From: Streptomyces sp. NBC_01244
GTDB lineage: Bacteria > Actinomycetota > Actinomycetes > Streptomycetales > Streptomycetaceae
Assembly (NCBI RefSeq): GCF_035987325.1
Contig: NZ_CP108488.1
Coordinates: forward strand, 8,680,001-8,744,000
DNA length: 64,000 nt
Direction of reading: 5' to 3'
Under the pieces are notes generated by a model. The model did not search any database. It worked only from the letters and a program-made list of their open reading frames with translations, and had not been told where the DNA came from. The first letter of the stretch is position 1. Each line of letters starts with the position of its first letter. Positions 58,088-64,000 of this stretch are shown one piece after another. Position numbers and translations under genes: made by a program.

Positions 58088-58750
58088 GTGCTCCACCTCG
58101 TACCGTCCATGGGCCCCACCGCGACCGGTTTCGACCGGCCGCGGCGGGGCTTGTGGTCGTTCCTGCTGCGCCGCGAGCGCTCCTCCGCGCCGGCCCCGCC
58201 CGCGCCGTCGGAGCCGTACCGGCACGGGTACACGTACGGCCATCCCTCCGAGGGAGGCGGCCCGCCTCCCACCGTGACCGAGCTCTACCACGCCCACCGG
58301 CTGAAGATGGTCCGGCTGGCGGTGCTGCTGGTGGACGATCTCGGCACCGCCGAAGACGTGGTGCAAGACGCCTTCACCGCCCTGTACCGGCGCCACGGCG
58401 AGCGGATCACCGAGGTGGACAACGCGCTGGGCTACCTGCGCACCGCCGTCGTCAACACGGCCCGGTCCGTGCTGCGCCGCCGCCGGACCGCCCGCGCGTG
58501 GACCCCGCAGGCGCCCGCCGACGTACCCTCCGCCGAAGCGTCCGTGGTCCTCGACGAGGCGCACCGCGAGGTCCTCGCCGCGTTGGGGCGGCTGACCCCG
58601 AGGCGGCGGCAGGTGCTGGTGCTGCGCTACTGGGCCGACCTCAGCGAGGCCGAGATAGCCGAGACGCTGGGGATCAGCCGGGGGGCGGTCAAGTCGAACG
58701 CGAGCCGTGGGCTGGCCGCGCTGGAACGGATTCTGGAGGGGCGGATATGA
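58088..58750 (+). CDS. SigE-family (SigE70) ECF RNA polymerase sigma factor
   Basis: A 220-residue sigma factor. Region 2: ELYHAHRLKMVRLAVLLVDD, AEDVVQDAFTALYRR. Region 4: ALGRLTPRRRQVLVLRYWAD, IAETLGISRGAVKSNASRGL. Its N-terminal 60 residues are extra and low-complexity. It would direct transcription of envelope or stress genes. I chose GTG 58088 after GAGGA; ATG 58109 is an alternative. The next gene starts inside its stop codon (ATGA) and looks like an anti-sigma factor. Confidence 0.85.
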   Translation: MLHLVPSMGPTATGFDRPRRGLWSFLLRRERSSAPAPPAPSEPYRHGYTYGHPSEGGGPPPTVTELYHAHRLKMVRLAVLLVDDLGTAEDVVQDAFTALYRRHGERITEVDNALGYLRTAVVNTARSVLRRRRTARAWTPQAPADVPSAEASVVLDEAHREVLAALGRLTPRRRQVLVLRYWADLSEAEIAETLGISRGAVKSNASRGLAALERILEGRI

Positions 58751-59310
58751 CGCGTGGGCAGGAGCCGCCCGCGGGGCCGGGCAGGGAGCCGGCCGAGCGG
58801 CCGGTGGAGTACCGGCTGCGGCAGGCCCTGGACGCCCGCGCGGCCGGGATCACCGTGCGCGAACTGCGCCCGGCGCAGCCGCCGGGGCCCGGGGTGCGAC
58901 GCCTGCCGTGGGCCCGGCCGCGCGGTTTCACGCTGCCGTTGGCGGGGCTGGCCGCGGCCGCCGCGGTGGTGGTGGGGTACGCCGTACTGGCGCCGGACGC
59001 TCCGGTCCGCCCGGGGCCGGTACCGGTGCCGCCGGCCGCGCCGCCGTCGCCCACGCCGACCGGCGCTGTTCCGGGACCGGTCCCGTCCGATCCGTCCCCG
59101 TCCGTTTCCCCGTCGCCGCTTTCGCCTTCGGCCGCGCCCACGAGCTCGTACACGTCCACCGTGCGCCCGTCGCGGGCGCCGGAGGCCGGTACGGGTGCGC
59201 CACGGCCCAGTTCTTCCGCCTCCGCTCCGTCGTCCCTGTCCCCGTCCCCGTCGCGGGCCTCGCCCTCGGCCTCGTCCCCGCCGCCCACGGCTTCACCGGG
59301 CCGCCGCTGA
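58747..59310 (+). CDS. Putative single-pass membrane anti-sigma factor
   Basis: A 187-residue protein translationally coupled to the sigma gene (ATGA). Cytosolic N-terminal 60 residues (VEYRLRQALDARAAGITVRE) resemble the small N-terminal domains paired with SigE-type factors. A single helix follows (LPLAGLAAAAAVVVGYAVLA), then an extracytoplasmic tail of about 100 residues of Pro/Ser/Thr. No zinc-binding anti-sigma motif (HxxxCxxC) is seen, so the call rests on coupling and topology. Confidence 0.62.
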   Translation: MTRGQEPPAGPGREPAERPVEYRLRQALDARAAGITVRELRPAQPPGPGVRRLPWARPRGFTLPLAGLAAAAAVVVGYAVLAPDAPVRPGPVPVPPAAPPSPTPTGAVPGPVPSDPSPSVSPSPLSPSAAPTSSYTSTVRPSRAPEAGTGAPRPSSSASAPSSLSPSPSRASPSASSPPPTASPGRR

Positions 59311-59419
59311 CGGGGGCGGGGGCCGGAACGGGGCGCCACGCGGCCCCAACCGTGCGCTGTCGGAGCCGCGTTGGCCGCACCCTTGGATCCTCTCGAAGAC
59401 TTCGGACAGGGGGCGCGGG

Positions 59420-59905
59420 ATGTGGCACGTGGTGTCGTCGGGCGGGGTGCCGGCGGGGGAGAGGTTCGACTGGTACGCCGACATCATCTCGCGCGAGGTG
59501 ATGCCGGCCGCCCTCAGCGGCGAGCGGCCGGCCGAATTCCAGGGCGAGGCGGCCGTGGCGGACCTGGGGCCCCTGCGCGCGTCCAAGTTCGCTCTGTCGC
59601 CCCTGCGTTCGCGACGGACCCCCGCGCTGATCCGGCGCGGTGATCCGGAGCAGTACCAACTGGCCCTGCTGCGCACGGGCGTCACGCCGAGCGTCCGGGC
59701 CCGGATCCGTCGGCGCCGCCTCTAACAGTGCCGCGCCGACCTGGGCCGGCCCGAACTCGCCGCCCACCGGGTGCAGTCCATCGCCGCCCGCTGGGGCTTC
59801 GGCGGACCCGTGGTCTTCAGCCGCTCCTTCCGCGAGGCGTACGGGCTCACGCCCTCGGAGTACCGCGCGCTGAGCGCCGGGGGCCCACACCGAGACAGCG
59901 CTTAG
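59420..59905 (+). pseudogene. AraC-family regulator remnant
   Basis: The N-terminal part (VSSGGVPAGERFDWYADIIS, LGPLRASKFALSPLRSRRTP) is the start of an AraC-binding-2 type regulator. It stops at 59723-59725. The next frame carries a C-terminal HTH piece (RVQSIAARWGFGGPVVFSRS, FREAYGLTPSEYRAL) ending at 59905. Everything between, most of the sensor and the first HTH, is missing. The gene has lost about half its length through deletion plus a frame change. Confidence 0.7.
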
Positions 59906-59914
59906 GCTCGTCCC

Positions 59915-60445
59915 ATGAACGACAGCACCCACGGCATACGGATCCGGCCCGGCGGCCCGGCGGACGTACCGGCCGTTCTGGACATGCTCGACTCCGCGGT
60001 GGCCTGGATGAACGCCCGCGGGAACACCGAGCAGTGGGGGACGGTCCCGTACTCGCGCATTCCCGGCGGGGTGGAGCGGGTCCAGCGGTACACGACCGAG
60101 AACTCCCCGTACCTCGCGGAGCTGGACGGGGTGCCCGTCGGGGCCCTGGTGCTGGACTCCGGGCCCAGCCCGAAGATGCCGATGATCGAGCCGGCCGGGG
60201 AACCCGAGCGGTACGTCCGGCTGCTGGTCTCCGACCGGCGCCACGCGGGCCTGGGCATCGGCGCCGCGCTGCTGGCCCGTGCCGTGGAGGAGACCAGGCG
60301 GGCCGGCGTGGAGCTGCTGCGGGTCGACTGCTGGGCGGGCGGTACGGGCGAACTGGTCGCGTACTACGAACGCAACGGCTTCACCCGCACCGACCGCTTC
60401 CTCTCCGGCACTTGGCCGGGCCAGGTACTGGCCCAGCGGGTCTAG
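59915..60445 (+). CDS. GNAT-family N-acetyltransferase
   Basis: A 176-residue acetyltransferase: IRIRPGGPADVPAVLDMLDS at the start, the acetyl-CoA loop VSDRRHAGLGIGAALLARAV (R-x-x-G-x-G/A type) and LVAYYERNGFTRTDRF. Substrate unknown. It starts 9 bases after the AraC remnant. An 18-bp repeat follows the stop. Confidence 0.88.
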   Translation: MNDSTHGIRIRPGGPADVPAVLDMLDSAVAWMNARGNTEQWGTVPYSRIPGGVERVQRYTTENSPYLAELDGVPVGALVLDSGPSPKMPMIEPAGEPERYVRLLVSDRRHAGLGIGAALLARAVEETRRAGVELLRVDCWAGGTGELVAYYERNGFTRTDRFLSGTWPGQVLAQRV

Positions 60446-60452
60446 CTTCCTA

Positions 60453-60498
60453 CCGGAGCCGGTGCCGGTGCCGGAGCCGGTGCCGGTGCCGGAGCCGG
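60453..60498. repeat. 18-bp GC repeat after GNAT gene
   Basis: Two and a half units of ccggagccggtgccggtg lie in the gap between the GNAT gene and the convergent marR-type gene. Confidence 0.8.
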
Positions 60499-60565
60499 AA
60501 GGGCACCCGCTTCTCCTCGCCCTTCTCCGGGGTGAACCAGCCGGAGACGCTCGCCGAGAGCGGGT

Positions 60566-61021
60566 TCAGGACGCCGGGGTGTTCCGTACGGCGGCCACCA
60601 GCAGGGCGAGCTCCGGATTGCGTGCCGCCTCGTCCAAGGCCTCGCGCAGGGCGGTGTCGTTGGTGGGCCGGGCCGCGGCCAGGAGCTCCAGACCGGCGGC
60701 GCTGACTTCGGTGTAGATGCCCCGGCGGTCGGTGTCGCACAGGTAGCGGCTGAGCAGCCCGCGGTCCTCCAGCCGGCTGACCAGCCGCGTCGTCGCGCTC
60801 TGGCTGAGCACCACCGAGTCCGCGACCTGGTGCATGCGCAGGTGCCCGCCCGGGCCGCTGTGCTGGCGGCTGAGCACGTCGAGCAGGGAGTACTCGCGCA
60901 CGCTCAGGTCGTGTCCCGCCTGGAGCGCGCGCTCGATGTGCGTCTCGATCCGCCCGTGCAGGAGGGAGAGGGCGCACCAGCCCTGGGAGAGGGCGGTGAG
61001 TGCGCTGTCCGTGGCCGTCAT
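60566..61021 (-). CDS. MarR-family transcriptional regulator
   Basis: A 151-residue MarR protein with winged helix (LSVREYSLLDVLSRQHSGPG, HQVADSVVLSQSATTRLVSR, LEDRGLLSRYLCDTDRRGIY). One Cys (Cys in RYLCDTD) lies next to the wing and could be a redox switch. ATG 61021 follows GAGGAGGAG. Divergent from an MFS exporter with a GlcG-like gene downstream, and repeated TGCAAT/TTGCAA sites lie between. It most likely represses the exporter. Confidence 0.88.
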   Translation of the reverse strand: MTATDSALTALSQGWCALSLLHGRIETHIERALQAGHDLSVREYSLLDVLSRQHSGPGGHLRMHQVADSVVLSQSATTRLVSRLEDRGLLSRYLCDTDRRGIYTEVSAAGLELLAAARPTNDTALREALDEAARNPELALLVAAVRNTPAS

Positions 61022-61065
61022 GGGCTCCTCCTCGAAGGCGTGTGAGTCCAGGATAGGGCACGTCT

Positions 61066-61109
61066 GCAATTGCCCACGCTTGCAAATATCCCGCGTCTGC
61101 AATTAATGT
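61066..61109. promoter_or_regulatory. MarR operator cluster and MFS promoter candidate
   Basis: Three related sites: gcaattgc palindrome (61066-61073), ttgcaa (61080-61085) and tgcaattaatg (61098-61108). TTGCAA with an 18-base spacer to TAATGT (61104-61109) makes a promoter-like pair for the rightward MFS gene, so binding would block it. Confidence 0.5.
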
Positions 61110-61247
61110 GGACGCAGGCAACCCGCCGTGGTCAATACCAGGCCGCCCGCCCCGCCCAGCCCCGCCCAGCCAGGGCCCTGTCGGCCCGGACCCCGCGGAC
61201 ACCGGCCGCGCAGCACACGCACCCTCCCCTTGAAGGGCACCCCCCTC

Positions 61248-62477
61248 ATGCCTCTCGCACTCCTCGCACTCGCCATCGGCGCCTTCGGGATCGGCACCAC
61301 CGAATTCGTGATCATGGGTCTGCTTCCCGAGGTCGCCGGCACCTACGGCGTCTCGATCCCCACCGCAGGCTTCCTCGTCACCGGCTACGCCCTCGGCGTG
61401 GTCCTCGGCGCCCCGCTGATGACCGTGCTCGGCACCCGCATCCCGCGCAAGCGCATGCTGATGCTGCTCATGGGCCTCTTCATCGTCGGCAACGTGATCT
61501 CCGCGCTGGCCCCCGCCTTCGGCGTCATGCTCGCCGGGCGGGTCGTGGCCTCCCTCGCCCACGGCGCCTTCTTCGGCATCGGGGCGGTCGTCGCGGCCGA
61601 GCTCGTCGCCCCCGAGAAGAAGGCCGGAGCCATCGCCATGATGTTCACCGGCCTCACCGTGGCCAACGTCGTCGGCGTCCCGCTCGGCACCCTCGTCGGC
61701 CAGCACCTCGGCTGGCGCGTCACCTTCCTGGTCGTCGCCTCGCTGGGCCTCCTCGGCCTGCTCGGCATCGCCCGGCTCGTTCCCGACCTGCCGCGCCCCG
61801 AGGGCGTACGGATCCGCCACGAGCTGGCCGCGTTCCGCAACGTCCAGGTGCTCCTGGCGATGGGGATGACCGTCCTCGGTTTCGGCGGGGTCTTCGCCGC
61901 CATCACCTACATCACCCCGATGATGACCAACGTCGCCGGATTCGCCGACACCTCCGTCACCTGGCTCCTCGTCCTCCTCGGCCTCGGCATGGTCGCGGGC
62001 AACCTCGTCGGCGGCCGCTTCGCCGACCGCGCGCTGATGCCGATGCTCTACACCTCCCTCGGCGCGCTCGCCGTGGTCCTGGCCGCCTTCACCCTCACCG
62101 CCCACACCCGGACCGGCGCCGCCGTCACCCTCTTCCTCATCGGGGCCCTCGGCTTCGCCACCGTGCCGCCGCTGCAAAAGCGCGTCCTCGACCAGGCCGC
62201 CGGCGCCCCCACCCTGGCCTCCGCCGTGAACATCGGCGCCTTCAACCTCGGCAACGCCCTCGCCGCCTGGCTCGGCGGGCTCGTCATCGCCGCCGGACTC
62301 GGCTGGACCGCCCCGAACTGGGTCGGCGCGGCCCTGGCCGCCTCCGCCCTGGCCCTCGCCCTGGCCTCCGGCGCGCTGGAACGGCGTACGGGGAACCGCG
62401 CGGGCGGCGAAGACGGCAGCCGGGTCGTCGCGGCCGGCCCCCCGGCGGCGACCGCCGCCGTCCCGGCCCACCACTGA
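61248..62477 (+). CDS. MFS drug/arabinose-type efflux transporter
   Basis: A 409-residue MFS protein of the DHA1/AraJ-Cml type: GTTEFVIMGLLPEVAGTYGV at helix 1, MTVLGTRIPRKRMLMLLMGL, GRVVASLAHGAFFGIGAVVA and NIGAFNLGNALAAWLGG. The TEFVIMGLLP motif is a marker of this drug-efflux subgroup. ATG 61248 follows TGAAGGG. Control by the divergent MarR is likely. It is followed after 73 bp by the GlcG-like gene. Confidence 0.9.
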   Translation: MPLALLALAIGAFGIGTTEFVIMGLLPEVAGTYGVSIPTAGFLVTGYALGVVLGAPLMTVLGTRIPRKRMLMLLMGLFIVGNVISALAPAFGVMLAGRVVASLAHGAFFGIGAVVAAELVAPEKKAGAIAMMFTGLTVANVVGVPLGTLVGQHLGWRVTFLVVASLGLLGLLGIARLVPDLPRPEGVRIRHELAAFRNVQVLLAMGMTVLGFGGVFAAITYITPMMTNVAGFADTSVTWLLVLLGLGMVAGNLVGGRFADRALMPMLYTSLGALAVVLAAFTLTAHTRTGAAVTLFLIGALGFATVPPLQKRVLDQAAGAPTLASAVNIGAFNLGNALAAWLGGLVIAAGLGWTAPNWVGAALAASALALALASGALERRTGNRAGGEDGSRVVAAGPPAATAAVPAHH

Positions 62478-62550
62478 TCCACCACCCCACCCACCTCGTC
62501 CCGGCCTGCACCCCCCACATCCACACATCCCCAGATCACAGGAGACCCGC

Positions 62551-62985
62551 ATGTCCACCCCCACCCCCACCCGCACCGCCGTCGCCCCTCTGACCACCGC
62601 GGACGCCGAGACGCTGGTCGCCGCCGCCACGGCCGCCGCCGAAGCGGCCGGGGTCGCCGTCAGCGTCACCGTGCTCGACGCGGGCGGCCACCCCCTCGCC
62701 TTCCGGCGCGACGACCGGGCCGTCCTGATCTCGGGCGAGACCAGTACCCGCAAGGCCTTCACGGCTCTGCAGCTGGACGCCCCGACCGCCGATCTCGTCG
62801 ACGCCGTCCAGCCCGGCGGCCCCTTCCACACCCTGCCCACCGCCCTGGACCGGCCGCTGCTGTTCATCGCGGGCGGGCTGCCGGTCCACCGCGACGGCCG
62901 GCTCGTCGGAGCCATCGGCGTCGGCGGCGGAGCCCCGGCCCAGGACCACGGGTTCGCCGAGTCGGCCCTCGGCACGCTCGCCTGA
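62551..62985 (+). CDS. GlcG/HbpS-family protein
   Basis: A 144-residue GlcG-like (DUF336) protein: LVAAATAAAEAAGVAVSVTV, LDAGGHPLAFRRDDRAVL, the TSTRKAFTALQL stretch and GGLPVHRDGRLVGAIGVGGG. The family includes secreted haem-binding HbpS, but this copy lacks a signal peptide. ATG follows CAGGAGAC. It is likely co-transcribed with the MFS gene under MarR control. Confidence 0.88.
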   Translation: MSTPTPTRTAVAPLTTADAETLVAAATAAAEAAGVAVSVTVLDAGGHPLAFRRDDRAVLISGETSTRKAFTALQLDAPTADLVDAVQPGGPFHTLPTALDRPLLFIAGGLPVHRDGRLVGAIGVGGGAPAQDHGFAESALGTLA

Positions 62986-63048
62986 TCCTCCGCCCGGGTC
63001 GCGCACCGCAGTCCCCCGTGCCACGTTGGTACGGGGGAAAGGTGAATG

Positions 63049-64000
63049 ATGCCGCAGACGAAGCAGTACGCGCGGAGCCACGTCATCGCGACGGCGACAG
63101 TCGCCGCGCTGGTCACCCTTGCCGCCGTCCCCGGCTGTGCGTCCGGCACGTCCGGCCCGGGGGAGGCACGCGCCCCGGCCGCCGCGAGCACCCCGGCGGG
63201 CGCGACGGCCCCCGACGCCACTCCAGCCGCCACGCCCTCCACCCCGCAGGCCCCGGCGCCCTCGCCGACGTCGGCCTTCCCGCTGTCCACCGCCCCGCGC
63301 ACCGTCCCGGCCGTACGGGAACACGTGCCGGCCCGCGGCCCCGGGTGGCGGCCCGGACCCGAGGCGCGGGTCGTCGTACCGCCGGCCGACAGCGCGGCCC
63401 TGGCGGACGAGGGCAAGCTGCTGGCCGGGGAGCTGCGCATCGGATTCGCCGAGTCGGCCACCCCGCGCAAGGGCGACGTGGAACTGTCCCTCGGGTCGAA
63501 GGGCTCCGGCGCGCCCGAGTCGTACACCCTCACCGTGCGCGACGGGCAGGTCCGGATCACCGGACCCGACCAGGCCGGGGTGTTCTACGGCACCCGCACC
63601 CTCAAACAGGAGGTGAGCGGCGGCCGTTCGGCCCCCGAAGGCACCGTGCGCGACGCCCCGGCCAAACCACAGCGCGGGCTCAACCTCGACATCGCCCGCA
63701 AGCACTTCACCCCGGACTGGATCGAGGACCGGCTGCGCGAGATGGCCGACCTGAAGCTCAACCAGCTCGGCCTGCACTTCTCCGACGACCAGGCCTTCCG
63801 CATCGAGTCCGACACCCACCCCGAGATCGTCTCCACCCCGCACCTCACCAAGGCGCAGGTCCGCGGGATCACCGCGCTCGCCGCCCGGCTGCACATCACG
63901 GTCGTCCCCGAGATCGACTCGCCGGGCCACCTCGGCGCGGTCCTGCGCGCCTACCCCGGGCTGCAACTGCGTGACGTGCAGGGCAGGGCCGTCAAGGGAG
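63049..64000 (+). CDS. Beta-N-acetylhexosaminidase lipoprotein, GH20, 5' part only
   Basis: 317 codons, running off the right edge. N-terminal lipoprotein-like signal ends at VPGC, then a Pro/Ala/Thr linker and the GH20 N-terminal domain (VELSLGSKG, YTLTVRDGQVRITGPDQAGVF). The barrel begins with RGLNLDIARKHFTPDWIEDR, KLNQLGLHFSDDQAF and VVPEIDSPGHLGAVL. The catalytic Asp-Glu pair lies beyond the window. It removes terminal GlcNAc or GalNAc from glycans outside the cell. ATG 63049 is better placed than 63046 relative to GGGGGAAAGG. Confidence 0.9.
   Translation, partial: MPQTKQYARSHVIATATVAALVTLAAVPGCASGTSGPGEARAPAAASTPAGATAPDATPAATPSTPQAPAPSPTSAFPLSTAPRTVPAVREHVPARGPGWRPGPEARVVVPPADSAALADEGKLLAGELRIGFAESATPRKGDVELSLGSKGSGAPESYTLTVRDGQVRITGPDQAGVFYGTRTLKQEVSGGRSAPEGTVRDAPAKPQRGLNLDIARKHFTPDWIEDRLREMADLKLNQLGLHFSDDQAFRIESDTHPEIVSTPHLTKAQVRGITALAARLHITVVPEIDSPGHLGAVLRAYPGLQLRDVQGRAVKG

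Noticed and set aside
60450..63560. Leftward open frame of over 1000 codons across marR, MFS and GlcG genes
   Set aside because: Glu/Gly-rich antisense artefact over three well-supported genes.

Overview
The window is very GC-rich, with long ghost frames on both strands, frequent GTG/TTG starts and many start/stop overlaps of the ATGA/GTGA type. It also carries a 2-methylisoborneol (2-MIB) cluster with a family 2B encapsulin. This points to a Streptomyces (or close relative such as Kitasatospora) chromosome. No rRNA, tRNA, CRISPR array, complete insertion sequence or phage module was seen, so it reads as ordinary chromosome with accessory islands.

Layout. 1-6.4 kb: polysaccharide use (a partial secreted lyase, a PL8 lyase, a DeoR/LacI-like hybrid regulator and a divergent GH35 beta-galactosidase with a perfect 16-bp palindrome between them). 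6.7-9.8 kb: secreted serine hydrolase, small secreted protein, MFS transporter. 9.7-14.5 kb: xanthine dehydrogenase operon xdhA-xdhB-xdhC. 15-16.5 kb: a 72-residue secreted Tyr-rich peptide three bases upstream of a cytochrome P450. 16.9-20.6 kb: family 2B encapsulin, 2-MIB synthase and GPP methyltransferase. 20.9-25.5 kb: rhodanese/MarR pair, Fur-type regulator divergent from catalase-peroxidase KatG, a lipoprotein. 25.5-31.1 kb: a TrkA-N membrane protein, a copper-like module with a broken TauE/SafE-cupredoxin gene, an HMA copper chaperone, an RraA-like protein and a universal stress protein.

31.2-41.1 kb is one long leftward run: urea transporter, ureA, a CbiX-like His-rich protein, ureB, ureC, ureF, ureG, ureD and two ammonium channels. 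It takes up urea, hydrolyses it with nickel urease and moves the ammonium. No ureE is present; the CbiX-like protein with an 18-His tail may replace it. UreB has a lysine/alanine-rich histone-like tail, and both ammonium channels have Glu where E. coli AmtB has its first pore His.

41.4-50.2 kb: TDT-family transporter, YoaK protein, VOC protein, a 174-bp inverted-repeat element, an NAD(P)-binding protein, an RNA-repair pair (Rnl1-like ligase and polynucleotide kinase-phosphatase) followed by a NYN nuclease, secreted SH3 protein, YbjQ protein, MFS exporter. 50.5-64 kb: GH101 endo-alpha-N-acetylgalactosaminidase, AraC regulator, EamA exporter divergent from a MocR regulator, LAXTG surface protein with SigE-type sigma factor and anti-sigma-like protein, an AraC pseudogene, a GNAT enzyme, a MarR/MFS/GlcG unit and the start of a GH20 beta-hexosaminidase lipoprotein. 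PL8, GH35, GH101 and GH20 together suggest growth on glycosaminoglycan- or mucin-like glycans.
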